64,000 nt of DNA from Neobacillus rhizosphaerae (GCF_937468385.1 NZ_CALBWS010000004.1:104362-168361), one strand, 5' to 3'. Positions 9,114 through 17,645 are shown, counted from the stretch's first letter. Made by a program: numbers and translations. Notes: a model not told the origin generated them from the letters alone.

Positions 9114-9764
9114 TTATAAAAATAGACCATAGATGAAATTACCAAGCACATTCCCTACCCAGGGAATGACCACATCAAAAATGGGCTGAATTGTATATCG
9201 ATTTAAAGGTGTAATCACTAAAATTAAAAAGATTAAGATCCCATACTGTTCATATTGTGTCATTTTAGCCCGAACATGATTGGGGGCTAAATCCTCGACA
9301 ATCCGATAGCCGTCAAGTGGAGGGAGCGGCAGCATATTAAAAATAAACAGGACGATATTCAGATTGATAAATACTGTCAGAAATTCACTAAAATTATCCG
9401 AAATCGTTACACCAAACTTCAATAATCCGTAGGCAATGATAAAGCCAATCGCCGCCAAAATCAAATTGCTCAGCGGTCCTGCAACAGAAACGAGAACACC
9501 GGCTAGGCGCGGTTTTTTAAAGAAAAAGCGATTAACTGGCACGGGACGGGCCCAGCCAAATCCCGCAATTAAAATTAATAGCGTTCCGAACGGGTCCAGA
9601 TGCTTGAGCGGATTTAAGGTAAGTCGTCCCTGTTTTTTCGCTGTCATATCGCCGAATTTATAGGCAACAAAAGCATGGGCAAATTCGTGAAACGTAAAGG
9701 CAAACATCAGCGTGATCGCTACATAAGGAATCAGCCTTAGTGGGTAGGCAAGAAAATGTTCCAA
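9114..9764 (-). CDS. ywhC: Site-2 protease family (M50) membrane metalloprotease YwhC
   Basis: 216-residue intramembrane zinc metalloprotease. The zinc-binding motif HEFAHA lies in the first third (FTFHEFAHAFVAY), and the second metal ligand region is LPLPPLDGYRI in the last third, with 4-5 hydrophobic helices. It resembles the compact M50 group without PDZ domain; the substrate is unknown. The start is TTG at 9764 with AGGAGA 7 nt upstream. It heads a two-gene unit with ywhD. Confidence 0.93.
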   Translation of the reverse strand: MEHFLAYPLRLIPYVAITLMFAFTFHEFAHAFVAYKFGDMTAKKQGRLTLNPLKHLDPFGTLLILIAGFGWARPVPVNRFFFKKPRLAGVLVSVAGPLSNLILAAIGFIIAYGLLKFGVTISDNFSEFLTVFINLNIVLFIFNMLPLPPLDGYRIVEDLAPNHVRAKMTQYEQYGILIFLILVITPLNRYTIQPIFDVVIPWVGNVLGNFIYGLFL

Positions 9765-9934
9765 TAGGGTTTCTCCTCTCAGAAAACGGGTTCATAACCG
9801 CACTCTATGTCTATTTTCCTTTTAGTATACATGAAACCGCTTTGAAAAAGAAAATCAAATGTGCCAACCGTTATTGCACTTTTACTTTGTTTGTGGAAAA
9901 CTACTGTTAGTGACTTTAATAAGGAGGAAACAGC

Positions 9935-10120
9935 ATGCCATACGTAACAGTAAAAATGCTTGAGGGACGTTCTGAAGATCAAAAACGGGCGTTAGTAGAA
10001 AAGGTAACCGATGCCGTCAGCGAAACAACAGGCGCACCAAAAGAAAACATCACCGTTTTTATTGAAGAAATGAGCAAAAACCATTACGCCGTCGGCGGCG
10101 TCCGCGCAAGCGATAAATAA
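9935..10120 (+). CDS. ywhB: 4-oxalocrotonate tautomerase family protein YwhB
   Basis: 61-residue tautomerase subunit. The N-terminal Pro that acts as the catalytic base after Met removal is present (MPYVTVKMLEGRS), with the conserved arginines in the ..GRSEDQKRALV.. segment. These proteins form hexamers and tautomerise 2-hydroxymuconate-like compounds in vitro; the natural substrate in Bacillus is unknown. AAGGAGG lies before the ATG. The last codons are copied downstream by a tandem duplication (see the repeat at 10109). Confidence 0.94.
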   Translation: MPYVTVKMLEGRSEDQKRALVEKVTDAVSETTGAPKENITVFIEEMSKNHYAVGGVRASDK

Positions 10121-10200
10121 AAGGAATAGGGTGTCAGGCACCATGTGAATATTTCACAAAGGTGTCAGCGATAAATAAAAGGGATAGCGTGTCAGGCACC
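10109..10200 (+). repeat. 58-bp-offset tandem duplication covering the ywhB tail
   Basis: The 34 bases at 10109-10142 (end of ywhB plus GGTGTCAGGCACC) recur at 10167-10200 with two mismatches. The duplicated stretch includes the final codons and stop of ywhB, so the event copied gene tail and repeat together. Confidence 0.85.
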
Positions 10201-10201
10201 A

Positions 10202-10236
10202 AAAGAGTGTGAAATCATCAGGATTTCACACTCTTT
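10202..10236. terminator. Bidirectional terminator between ywhB and the coiled-coil gene
   Basis: Fifteen-base stem AAAGAGTGTGAAATC / GATTTCACACTCTTT with a 5-nt loop, T-rich on both sides. It separates two converging genes. Confidence 0.92.
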
Positions 10237-10244
10237 ATTTCTGA

Positions 10245-10469
10245 TTAGAATTTTATTTCATGTTTTGGTTGATCAATTTTCATCTTTTCGAGTTCCAACT
10301 TCATTTTTTCCGTTTCAATCAAATAGTTTTCGTGCTTCAATTTTTCCAGTTCCAGCTCATCTTTAATCATATCAGCTTTTAACATCGTCTGTTTCTGAGA
10401 ATGGCCTGTTAAAATAGCGACAATTGGAATTCCAAAAATCATAATGACCGCAATTACTCCTATGATCAT
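10245..10469 (-). CDS. Small membrane-anchored coiled-coil protein
   Basis: 74 residues from the ATG at 10469, chosen because GGGGGAGG lies 8 nt upstream; a longer frame to TTG 10502 would place the start before that site. One N-terminal transmembrane helix (MIIGVIAVIMIFGIPIVAIL) is followed by a highly charged heptad-like helix rich in Glu and Lys (KDELELEKLKHENYLIETEK). The layout recalls PspB-like or envelope-sensor small proteins, but no family was recognised. It is a single gene between two terminators. Real gene likely; function unknown. Confidence 0.7.
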   Translation of the reverse strand: MIIGVIAVIMIFGIPIVAILTGHSQKQTMLKADMIKDELELEKLKHENYLIETEKMKLELEKMKIDQPKHEIKF

Positions 10470-10648
10470 GACGCATGCCTCCCCCATATACTCAATAGAC
10501 AAATCATAGCAAATATCTTAATGAAAAAGTATAGGTTTTACAAAAAATACCGATATAACCATTTTTTATTCGAAGAGATATGAGTTTCGAATGTATCTTA
10601 GCTGTTTTTTGTCCTCTTCATGATTATTTTTCAATTAAAAAAATCATA

Positions 10649-10774
10649 TTGGCTCATTTTTGGAGGTCTTTGACTCATTTTTCTACTTTATTGGCTCATT
10701 TTTTGAAAACATTGGCTCATTTTTTCAATTTATTGGCTCAATTTCCGCTGATTATGGCTTTTTTTCCATTTACA
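10649..10774. repeat. 21-bp tandem repeat, five to six units
   Basis: Units beginning TTGGCTCATTTTT start at 10649, 10670, 10691, 10712 and 10733, with a weaker sixth at 10754 (ATGGCTTTTTTTC). The period is exactly 21 bp. Because 21 is a multiple of three, open frames run through it, but no start signal or composition supports coding. Confidence 0.85.
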
Positions 10775-10797
10775 GACAATTATCGTCCTGCTATACG

Positions 10798-10846
10798 TCT
10801 GGAGCTGGACATTTCTCAAAGTCCAATGATATAAATTCTGGTGTAT
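10798..10846 (+). repeat. Family 1 repeat, 3'-end fragment
   Basis: CTGGAGCTGGACATTTCTC and the following AAGTCCAATGATATAAATTCTGG are the 3' end of repeat family 1 without its 5' part. Confidence 0.75.
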
Positions 10847-10848
10847 AA

Positions 10849-10889
10849 AAAAACCGCCTGGACTCTCACATTTGCCCAAAGCGGTTTTT
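10849..10889 (-). terminator. Terminator of ywgA
   Basis: Stem AAAAACCGC / GCGGTTTTT around a 23-nt loop, 9 bases beyond the ywgA stop, with T-runs on both strands. Confidence 0.75.
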
Positions 10890-10897
10890 GAAAAATC

Positions 10898-11401
10898 TTA
10901 TTGAATTTTCTCTTTCAGTGCTTCAATATATTGAAACGCCTCACCAATTTCTGCCTCGGTGTAGCGCTGGCTGCTTTTTAAGGTAAATACCTTGTTCGTG
11001 ACTTCCTCTTTTGAAAGATTATCAAAATATAAAACCGTTGAAACAAGCTCGAGGAATCTAGCATTCTGTCCATTCATATCGGTTAAACAGTCCTGTAAAA
11101 ACGGCATATCCACATCATTCAGGCTCAAAAACTCTTTCCCCGAATCCGTCAGTGTATAGCGATATTGAAAATAACCGCCCTTTTTCTCTTTCACTTCATC
11201 AAGAAAGCCCATATTACAAAGCTCTTCCACCCTTGTCGTTAATTCCTCTGAGTACGGGCCGTAAAAATGAAACTGAAACCGTTCGTGAAAGGGGAAGGCA
11301 ATCTTTTTCGCAATATATATCATCTTTTGCAGCTTTTTTCTGCCGGTAATTTCACCGGAAACCTGAATCGCCTGCATCAGCTTCGCGTGATCTTTTAACA
11401 A
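10898..11401 (-). CDS. ywgA: YwgA family protein
   Basis: 167-residue protein resembling B. subtilis YwgA. It begins LKDHAKLMQAIQVSGEITG and has the pattern KKLQKMIYIAKKI...FHFYGPYSEELTTRVEELCNMGFL, a winged-helix-like or type-II-antitoxin-like (SocA/Panacea) N-terminal fold. YwgA was described in connection with phage SPP1 development, but its biochemical role is not known. The start is TTG 11401, with GGAGATG about 10 nt before. It lies downstream of ywfO, as in B. subtilis, with a family-2 repeat between them. Confidence 0.88.
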   Translation of the reverse strand: MLKDHAKLMQAIQVSGEITGRKKLQKMIYIAKKIAFPFHERFQFHFYGPYSEELTTRVEELCNMGFLDEVKEKKGGYFQYRYTLTDSGKEFLSLNDVDMPFLQDCLTDMNGQNARFLELVSTVLYFDNLSKEEVTNKVFTLKSSQRYTEAEIGEAFQYIEALKEKIQ

Positions 11402-11496
11402 CGTTCGTCATCTCCTACTCCATCTAAAACGTAAATGCCGTTATGTGCTACCATCAATTACGGGAATACATCTAATGTAAAGCACCAACCTCACTT

Positions 11497-11606
11497 AATA
11501 AAGGTGGTGTAAGCAGAGCTAGGCTACACTTATTCAAAGTAAAGAACGGATATTTTCACTTGAATTGGCAAAATTGATTCGTTTTTGCGGCGCTCCGCCT
11601 CTTTTC
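11497..11606 (-). repeat. Dispersed repeat family 2, copy a
   Basis: About 110 bp delimited by AATAAAGGTGGTGTAAGCAG and TTTTTGCGGCGCTCCGCCTC. It is the first of four copies (11497, 18434, 27772, 53859). It ends 12 bases beyond the stop codon of the leftward gene ywfO. Confidence 0.85.
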
Positions 11607-11617
11607 CAAAACAGCAC

Positions 11618-12919
11618 TTATTCTAATTCTAAAAGCGCACGTATTTGCTGCTTGATATTCTTTTTCGTGGAATTATCCGCAAGATAATCAGCAGGGTAAT
11701 AAAGCTTATGGTCTGTCCGCCTTTTCCCCGAAATGGCATCGACAATCTCTGACTCCCGAGAAAGCTCCCGTAACTCCTCATTTTTCATCAATAAATGAAT
11801 CGGCAGCCGTTCTTCTTCCTCGCCTGGACGGTAAAAGTCATACGGTAAATCCGAGGACGAATCGACAACCAAATAATATTCAGGGTCAATCCCTGCCTTT
11901 TTAAATAAGGAATTCAGTTCGGCGAGCTTCTTATATTCATTCGCCGGATCAAATTCAACAAACTTGAACAGATTGCGATTAACAAAGCGACGACAAAGGT
12001 CGCTTAAAATGGAGTCGACTTCCTCCTGCCACATTTGAAAATAGTATAAAATGACTGATTCATCTAATTTTAAATAATCTTCTAATGTTACCTGCCCAAG
12101 GAAAATCGATGTAAAATGAAGCGGATCATATTTAAAAGCATAGTTTTCTTCAAACAATTGCTTAGCGCGGTGAAGGATTTTGGTCAATATCACCTCAGCA
12201 CTTCGCGATACGGGATGGAAGTAAACCTGCCAATACATCTGGTAGCGGCTCATAATATAATCTTCGACCGCGTGCATCCCGCTCTTTTTGATGACGACCT
12301 GATCTTCTCTTGGTCGCATCACGCGGAGAATTCTTTCCATGTCAAAATGGCCGTAGCTGACACCGGTGAAATAAGCATCCCTTTGTAAATAATCCATCCG
12401 ATCAGCATCAATTTGGCTTGAAATCAGGCTGATGACCAGCTTTTTTTCTGAGGTTTTGGCAATGATTTCGGCTACTTTAGCAGGAAAGCCCGGTCCTACT
12501 TTCAAGAGTATTTTATTTACCTCCGTTTCCCCTAAAATAATCTTGTTTGTAAAGTCCTCATGGTCAAAATCGAACACTTTTTCAAACGAATGGGAAAAGG
12601 GACCATGTCCAAGGTCGTGGAGCAGGGCAGCACAAAGGGTTAGTAGCCGATCGTCGTCGTTCCATTCCGGCCTGCCGGCAAACACATCATCGATGATGCG
12701 GCGGACAATTTCATAGACGCCGAGAGAATGGTTGAACCGGCTGTGCTCCGCTCCATGGAAGGTCAAAAAGGTCGTTCCAAGCTGCTTGATCCGGCGCAGG
12801 CGTTGAAACTCTTTCGTTCCAATTAAATCCCAGATGGCCCGGTCGCGCACATGGATGTAGCGATGGACGGGGTCCTTAAACACTTTTTCTTCACTTAGTT
12901 TTTCCGCTGCATAGGCCAT
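11618..12919 (-). CDS. ywfO: HD-domain phosphohydrolase YwfO
   Basis: 433 residues, exactly the length of B. subtilis YwfO, when started at the ATG at 12919 (GGAAGAGGG upstream). A longer frame to 12982 adds residues unlike the family. The metal-binding HD signature is clear: HSLGVYEIVRRI with the paired LLHDLGHGPFSHSFE, and D in SSQIDADRMDYLQRD. Relatives are dGTPase-like (SAMHD1 superfamily) nucleotide triphosphohydrolases; YwfO-type enzymes act on dNTPs. Cytosolic. Followed at once by a family-2 repeat. Confidence 0.94.
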   Translation of the reverse strand: MAYAAEKLSEEKVFKDPVHRYIHVRDRAIWDLIGTKEFQRLRRIKQLGTTFLTFHGAEHSRFNHSLGVYEIVRRIIDDVFAGRPEWNDDDRLLTLCAALLHDLGHGPFSHSFEKVFDFDHEDFTNKIILGETEVNKILLKVGPGFPAKVAEIIAKTSEKKLVISLISSQIDADRMDYLQRDAYFTGVSYGHFDMERILRVMRPREDQVVIKKSGMHAVEDYIMSRYQMYWQVYFHPVSRSAEVILTKILHRAKQLFEENYAFKYDPLHFTSIFLGQVTLEDYLKLDESVILYYFQMWQEEVDSILSDLCRRFVNRNLFKFVEFDPANEYKKLAELNSLFKKAGIDPEYYLVVDSSSDLPYDFYRPGEEEERLPIHLLMKNEELRELSRESEIVDAISGKRRTDHKLYYPADYLADNSTKKNIKQQIRALLELE

Positions 12920-13013
12920 TGGTTTCCCTCTTCCTCGTATACTTGCTCCTATTATATCCCAAAAACACCCAGTTTTCAGCAAAATTCCGCAGGATTTTTC
13001 GACATTTATCTTT

Positions 13014-13065
13014 GGTGTCAGGCACCGTTAGCAACATTTTCGGCTTAGAAACGGTGTCAGGCACC
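13014..13065. repeat. Two copies of the GGTGTCAGGCACC 13-mer
   Basis: Direct copies at 13014-13026 and 13053-13065, with a partial GGCACCG following. The 13-mer is a near-palindrome (GGTG-N5-CACC) that recurs at 10130, 10188, 34956 and in the hairpin at 47593. Confidence 0.85.
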
Positions 13066-13090
13066 GAAAAAAGGCACCGAAGAAAAGAAA

Positions 13091-13121
13091 AATCACCTGA
13101 GCATTTTCGTCAAAGGTGATT
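13091..13121 (-). terminator. Terminator of the DUF1450 gene
   Basis: Stem AATCACCT / AGGTGATT over a 15-nt loop that includes the stop codon, followed on the minus strand by TTTTTCTTTTCTT. Confidence 0.8.
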
Positions 13122-13341
13122 ATTTGATCTTTTTATTCACTTTCTCCATTAATTCCTCTTCCGTTAAGGCCGCAACAGGGCGGTTATTAACGAAGGCAAA
13201 AGTCTTTTTCCGGCCAGGTCCGCAATAGGACTGGCAGCCAATTTTGATTTCGGCATCCGAATCAATTTCTTTTAAACGAGGGATTAATGTCTTCAAATTC
13301 ACGGCCTGGCAATCATCACAAACACGAAATTCATTCGACAT
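13120..13341 (-). CDS. DUF1450 family small cysteine protein
   Basis: 73 residues. The cysteine pattern (CDDC near 8-11 and CQSYCGPG near 36-40) and the sequence [22 protein letters not shown] place it in DUF1450, a thioredoxin-fold or ferredoxin-like family found across Bacillales (YuzB-type). Four cysteines could bind a metal or 2Fe-2S cluster, but this is not established. Single gene with its own terminator; AAAGGG precedes the ATG. Confidence 0.85.
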   Translation of the reverse strand: MSNEFRVCDDCQAVNLKTLIPRLKEIDSDAEIKIGCQSYCGPGRKKTFAFVNNRPVAALTEEELMEKVNKKIK

Positions 13342-13631
13342 TCGTTACAACCCTTTCTACGATCAAAAAAAATCATACTATATATATTATCCATCTAGGT
13401 TCATTAAATAAACTCCTAAGGTATTTTACATTTTATTTCCTTTGAATGCAAGATGCAATCACGAGCAATCGTTAGCTTCCTTAGTAAATCTTTTAGTTAA
13501 AAAATCTACTATCCTTTCATTCGTTTTGGTATAAAGCTTGAAAAACTTGTCCATCATAAGACTAGAACTTTTAAAAATCGTCAGGATACACTTGACAATT
13601 CATTGTAAATTTTTTTAGGGAGTTGAAAGAT

Positions 13632-14375
13632 ATGAAAGTTCGTCAAGACGCATGGACAGATGAGAATGACCTGCTTTTGGCTGAAACTGTCCTAAGGCAT
13701 GTAAGAGAAGGCAGTACACAGTTGAACGCTTTTGAAGAGGTGGGGGACAAGTTAAACCGAACCTCTGCAGCCTGTGGCTTCAGATGGAATGCTGTCGTCC
13801 GGCACCGCTACGAAAAAGCATTGCAGTTATCCAAAAAGCAGCGGAAACAAAGACAAAGAGTTTTAGGTAAGGACCAGGGCGGCAAGAAAAAGCTACTTTA
13901 TAATCCACCGGTAACTGTTTCTGCAGCAGATGAATTGGAACCAATGCCGTTGCCAGTTGATATCCCCGTGGAACCTATTGTTGCTGTTGAAGACATGACC
14001 ACCGTAGAAATGGCGGCGGAAACATTTGTAAAACCAGCGCAAAGCTACAGACCACCAGTCACAACTGGACTCACGCTCGATTCAGTCATTAGTTATTTGC
14101 AAAACTTTCATCATGCCAATCTGCAAAATGAAGCATTAAAAAGTGAGAATGAAAGATTGAAACGAGAAATGGCTGAGTTAAGAAAGCACAACGAGGAAAT
14201 GGCTGCTAAAATTTCCGGACTCGAGCAGAATTCTGAAACGATTCAGGAAGATTACGAGACCCTGATGAAAATCATGAACCGCGCCCGAAAGCTTGTCTTA
14301 TTTGAAGAAGAGGAAAGACCTGCTACGAAATTCAAAATGGACCGTAACGGTAATCTGGAAAAGGTAGCGGAGTAA
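13632..14375 (+). CDS. rsfA: RsfA family prespore transcription factor
   Basis: 247 residues from the ATG at 13632 (AGGGAG 9 nt upstream; TTG 13623 is less well placed). The N-terminal Myb/SANT-like helix-turn-helix is typical: [21 protein letters not shown]...[21 protein letters not shown] variable acidic-Pro linker follows, then a C-terminal coiled coil ([20 protein letters not shown]). B. subtilis RsfA is made under sigma-F and tunes forespore genes. Position next to lipL matches ywfN in B. subtilis. Confidence 0.92.
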   Translation: MKVRQDAWTDENDLLLAETVLRHVREGSTQLNAFEEVGDKLNRTSAACGFRWNAVVRHRYEKALQLSKKQRKQRQRVLGKDQGGKKKLLYNPPVTVSAADELEPMPLPVDIPVEPIVAVEDMTTVEMAAETFVKPAQSYRPPVTTGLTLDSVISYLQNFHHANLQNEALKSENERLKREMAELRKHNEEMAAKISGLEQNSETIQEDYETLMKIMNRARKLVLFEEEERPATKFKMDRNGNLEKVAE

Positions 14376-14381
14376 TAGGAC

Positions 14382-14425
14382 AGCAACGTACACCAGCCGC
14401 TGGGTGCTCTGGATCGAGCCATTTT
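14382..14425 (+). repeat. Family 1 repeat, degenerate 3' remnant
   Basis: CGTACACCAGCCGCTGGGTG, then CTCTGGATCGAGCC, parallel the end of family 1 (AGTACACTAGCCGCTGGGCG, CTGGAGCTGGAC). It is a decayed fragment. Confidence 0.6.
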
Positions 14426-14481
14426 TCGAAGTTAGAGAAAGCAATTAGGAGAAGAGAATAAAGCGCAGCATCTTAATATAG

Positions 14482-14518
14482 AAAAGCCGTAAGTCCGGTT
14501 GCAGGATTTACGGCTTTT
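14482..14518. terminator. Bidirectional terminator of rsfA and lipL
   Basis: Stem AAAAGCCGTAA / TTACGGCTTTT. The right arm contains the lipL stop codon, and the T-run continues on the plus strand. Confidence 0.9.
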
Positions 14519-15338
14519 TTACTTGTTCGTTTCGCTCCACAATCCGCTGATAGTAACCAGGAAATAAGTTCAGTTCGAACTCATTTAATTGACCACCGTA
14601 GATAAATTCACTGCTCATTTTTAACTGAGTTAATAAACGCAGTATCACATCAGCAATCGTAAAGTTAACTGCCAGCAGCTCTGAAAGGGAGGCCATAACG
14701 TCCGGAACAATCACTGGATAAGCGAATTTTGTTTGTTCGGCTTGTTTAGCCCGCTGGTAAAATTGCTTAATGAGCTCAGCCCGGTTTCTGCCGCTGCCAT
14801 TGACGCAAAGGTAGATCTGAACGGCGACCCCTTTTTTAAGACGGCGCTGGGAGATGCCAGCGAATTTTTTGCCATTAATACTCAGATCGTAGCTCCCTGG
14901 GCAGTAGGAGCCGACGATTTCCCGTGCCTCAATCTCATGCGGGAAATCAGCAAACATTTGTTGGATGAGAGACCACATCGCATCGTAGCCGCGATTGATA
15001 TCAATCCCTTTTTCAGCTTCAGGAAATATGAGTGATATATTCAAGACCCCGTCGTCGAGAACCACGGCTAGGCCGCCGGAATTTCTGACAATCGCCTGGT
15101 AGCCCTGCTGCTGCAAAAATTGAATCCCTTCCTGTAAGAACGGCAATTTCGTATCCTGGATGCCAAGGACAATGGTATTGTGATGGACCCATGTCCGGGC
15201 TGTCGCCGGTGCTTCACCCGACCCAATCGAGGCACATAAGGTATCATCCGTTCCAAAGGATTGTAATGCTTGAAAATGAATGCCCACAGCTGATTGGTCG
15301 ATGATCCGCCACTCGGGTTGTCGTAGTAAACCTTCCAT
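14508..15338 (-). CDS. lipL: Octanoyl-[GcvH]:protein N-octanoyltransferase
   Basis: Moves the octanoyl group from GcvH to the E2 subunits of 2-oxoacid dehydrogenases by amidotransfer in Bacillus lipoate synthesis. 276 residues, biotin/lipoate ligase fold. Motifs: [22 protein letters not shown], the catalytic-cysteine loop [22 protein letters not shown] with Cys146 as the acyl-thioester residue, and Lys in the same loop. It is an orthologue of YwfL, next to pta and rsfA as in B. subtilis. Start ATG with AAGGAG upstream. Confidence 0.95.
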   Translation of the reverse strand: MEGLLRQPEWRIIDQSAVGIHFQALQSFGTDDTLCASIGSGEAPATARTWVHHNTIVLGIQDTKLPFLQEGIQFLQQQGYQAIVRNSGGLAVVLDDGVLNISLIFPEAEKGIDINRGYDAMWSLIQQMFADFPHEIEAREIVGSYCPGSYDLSINGKKFAGISQRRLKKGVAVQIYLCVNGSGRNRAELIKQFYQRAKQAEQTKFAYPVIVPDVMASLSELLAVNFTIADVILRLLTQLKMSSEFIYGGQLNEFELNLFPGYYQRIVERNEQVKKP

Positions 15339-15454
15339 ATTGGTAACTCCTTGAATGGTTAATAGGGCTTATTTTATCAAATTTATGCGGAATTTAACAG
15401 TTTGACTGGAGGCTCCACTTCCGATTCCAAATTCCTTTGTAACCAATTTGAACC

Positions 15455-15486
15455 AAAAAAGAGCCAGTCCAGACGACGGACTAGCC
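15455..15486 (-). terminator. pta terminator
   Basis: Minus-strand stem GGCTAGTCC / GGACTGGCT (with wobble pairs) followed by CTTTTTTGG, 10 bases after the pta stop. Confidence 0.85.
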
Positions 15487-15496
15487 CCAAAACCTA

Positions 15497-16468
15497 TTAT
15501 AGTCCCTGCGCAGCCGTGATTAACGCAAGTTTGTAGACATCTTCTTCATTACAGCCGCGTGATAGATCATTTACTGGAGCATTTAAGCCCTGCAAAATGG
15601 GTCCAACCGCTTCAAATCCACCCAGACGCTGGGCAATTTTATAACCGATGTTACCTGCTTCGAGGCTTGGGAAAATAAACACGTTTGCATCCCCCTGTAA
15701 AGGTGAATCTGGTGCCTTACTTTTTGCCACAGACGGAACAAACGCAGCATCGAACTGAAACTCTCCATCGAGCACAAGTGAAGCATCACGGCGCTTCGCC
15801 TCAGCCACAGCTTCAACCACTCGTTCCGTTTCCTCCGACTTCGCCGAACCCTTTGTGGAGAAGCTCAACATCGCGATCCGCGGCTCAATATCAAACATCT
15901 CCGCCGTTTTCGCACTTTCAATCGCGATTTCCGCTAAATCATTACTGTCTGGTGCAATATTAATGGCACAATCAGCGAACACGTATTTTTCATCCTCGCG
16001 CACCATGATGAACACGCCCGACGTTTTCTTGACGCCCGCTTTTGTTTTAATAATTTGCAAGGCAGGGCGAACCGTATCAGCAGTCGAATGAGCCGCACCG
16101 CTAACAAGACCGTTTGCCTTGTTTAAATAGACGAGCATCGTGCCGAAATAGTTTTCATCGAGCAGAATCTTGCGCGCTTCTTCCTCAGTCGCTTTGCCTT
16201 TGCGGCGTTCAACAAACGCTGCGACAAGCTCGTCCATACCCGCATAGCTCGCCGGGTCATAAATTTCCGCAGCCTCTAACGAAACGCCAACCTCTTTCGC
16301 TTTTGCCTGTACCTGTTCAATATTACCAATTAAAATAGGTGTGATTAATTTTTCCTCAGCCAAACGACCTGCTGCTTTCACAATCCGCTCGTCTAATCCT
16401 TCTGGAAAAACAATTCTTAAATCACGCCCGGAAATTTTTTGCTTTAAGCCTTCAAATAAATCACTCAC
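15497..16468 (-). CDS. pta: Phosphate acetyltransferase
   Basis: Converts acetyl-CoA and phosphate to acetyl phosphate in overflow metabolism. 323 residues from the GTG at 16468, which has GGGAGGA 6 nt upstream; the frame is open further to 16507 but without signals. Family stretches: IVFPEGLDERIVKAA at the N-terminus, NYFGTMLVYL, GLVSGAAHSTADTVRPALQII, and FIFPSLEAGNIGYKIAQRLGG. A catabolite-responsive element and promoter lie upstream (see 16503). Confidence 0.97.
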   Translation of the reverse strand: MSDLFEGLKQKISGRDLRIVFPEGLDERIVKAAGRLAEEKLITPILIGNIEQVQAKAKEVGVSLEAAEIYDPASYAGMDELVAAFVERRKGKATEEEARKILLDENYFGTMLVYLNKANGLVSGAAHSTADTVRPALQIIKTKAGVKKTSGVFIMVREDEKYVFADCAINIAPDSNDLAEIAIESAKTAEMFDIEPRIAMLSFSTKGSAKSEETERVVEAVAEAKRRDASLVLDGEFQFDAAFVPSVAKSKAPDSPLQGDANVFIFPSLEAGNIGYKIAQRLGGFEAVGPILQGLNAPVNDLSRGCNEEDVYKLALITAAQGL

Positions 16469-16502
16469 GACGAATCCTCCCTTTGTACAATCTATCTTTT
16501 TA

Positions 16503-16557
16503 AGCATACTTTATCAGCTCAAAATTTCAAGCAAGTACATCACATATAGCGTTTTCA
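16503..16557 (-). promoter_or_regulatory. pta promoter with CcpA activation site (cre)
   Basis: On the minus strand TGAAAACGCTATAT (16544-16557) matches the B. subtilis pta cre (TGAAAGCGCTATAA) at 12 of 14 positions. It precedes TTGAAA (16525-16530), a 16-nt spacer and TATGCT (16503-16508). The cre centre would be near -54 from the expected start site, the position used for CcpA activation of pta in B. subtilis. Confidence 0.7.
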
Positions 16558-16716
16558 TCCAAAATGTTTTTGTTTTCAAAAAATTACACTCACAAGTTTA
16601 CTATTTACTTTTTTTATAAAAGTATTCACTTGCCAGGAACCAGAGGTTTATTCATTCGCCTCTTGGTCAAACTATGATATAGTTATAAGCAGAATTATTA
16701 TTTAGGAGTGATTATA

Positions 16717-17460
16717 ATGAGTGAAGCAGCACAAACGCTTGATGGCTGGTATTGCCTCCATGATTTCCGTACCGTTGATTGGACAACTTGGAAAATGCTT
16801 TCCAGCGATGAACGCCAAGCGGCTATCCACGAGTTTTTAAACCTTGTTGAAAAATGGAACGAAACTGGTGCACGTAAAGAAGGCAGCCATGCTTTATATA
16901 CAATTGTTGGTCAAAAGGCTGATTTTATGATGATGATTCTACGTCCAACAATGGAAGAGCTTAATGCCATTGAAACCGAATTCAATAAAACAAAATTAGC
17001 CGAATTCACGATTCCTGCTCATTCCTATGTATCAGTTGTTGAGCTAAGCAACTACCTGCCAGCTGGTGAGGATCCCTACCAAAACCCACAAGTCCTTGCA
17101 CGCCTTTATCCGACACTGCCAAGAACAAAGCATGTTTGCTTCTATCCAATGGATAAACGCCGCCAAGGCAATGATAATTGGTACATGCTACCGATGGAAG
17201 AGCGCCGCAGCATGATGTACAGCCACGGGATGATTGGCCGTACATATGCAGGAAAAGTAAAGCAAATCATCACTGGTTCTGTTGGTTTTGACGACTATGA
17301 ATGGGGTGTTACTCTGTTCGCGGAGGATGTCCTACAATTCAAAAAGCTAGTCTATGAAATGCGGTTTGATGAAGTAAGTGCCCGTTTTGGCGAATTCGGT
17401 GCTTTCTTTGTCGGCAACCTTTTAGAGGAAGAGCGCGTAGCCAACTTCCTTCATGTATAA
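16717..17460 (+). CDS. hemQ: Coproheme decarboxylase (HemQ)
   Basis: Last enzyme of the Gram-positive coproporphyrin-dependent heme pathway; converts coproheme III to heme b with peroxide. 247 residues, chlorite-dismutase-like fold. Begins [18 protein letters not shown]; the catalytic-tyrosine/heme region is [29 protein letters not shown] with the proximal His in the MYSHG motif. Start ATG 16717 with AGGAGTG 6 nt before. Located by pta and gerQ as B. subtilis YwfI. Confidence 0.97.
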   Translation: MSEAAQTLDGWYCLHDFRTVDWTTWKMLSSDERQAAIHEFLNLVEKWNETGARKEGSHALYTIVGQKADFMMMILRPTMEELNAIETEFNKTKLAEFTIPAHSYVSVVELSNYLPAGEDPYQNPQVLARLYPTLPRTKHVCFYPMDKRRQGNDNWYMLPMEERRSMMYSHGMIGRTYAGKVKQIITGSVGFDDYEWGVTLFAEDVLQFKKLVYEMRFDEVSARFGEFGAFFVGNLLEEERVANFLHV

Positions 17461-17501
17461 ACTTTTTCAAGTAAAAATTTGATGCTTTTTTAAAAATTTC
17501 T

Positions 17502-17645
17502 CAGCCGCTACGTGGCCACTGAAAAAGTCCATCCATACAAAAAAGGGTAGAACTCTCAGGTATTTGAGTGCTTCTACCTTTTTTATGTTTTATAACAACT
17601 ACCGGAAGAATAAAGTAAGCTTTTCAGTGGCCGCACCGCAGCTGG
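17502..17645. repeat. Element with 26-nt inverted ends around the hemQ terminator
   Basis: CAGCCGCTACGTGGCCACTG with AAAAAG (17502-17527) is inverted at 17620-17645 (CTTTTCAGTGGCCGCACCGC onward) with few mismatches. The 92 bases between contain the terminator hairpin. It has MITE-like geometry with no open frame. The rest of the spacer (17646-17845) holds the gerQ leader. Confidence 0.7.
17539..17584 (+). terminator. hemQ terminator
   Basis: Stem AAAAAGGGTAGAA / TTCTACCTTTTTT over a loop that can pair internally (CTCAGGTATTTGAG), with T-run; 78 bases past the stop. Confidence 0.88.

Noticed and set aside
10649..10774. A CRISPR array
   Set aside because: Units are 21 bp with no unique spacers, diverged, and no cas genes are nearby.
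10660..10848. A Phe-rich frame through the 21-bp tandem repeats
   Set aside because: The frame is a by-product of a period divisible by three; no ribosome site was seen.
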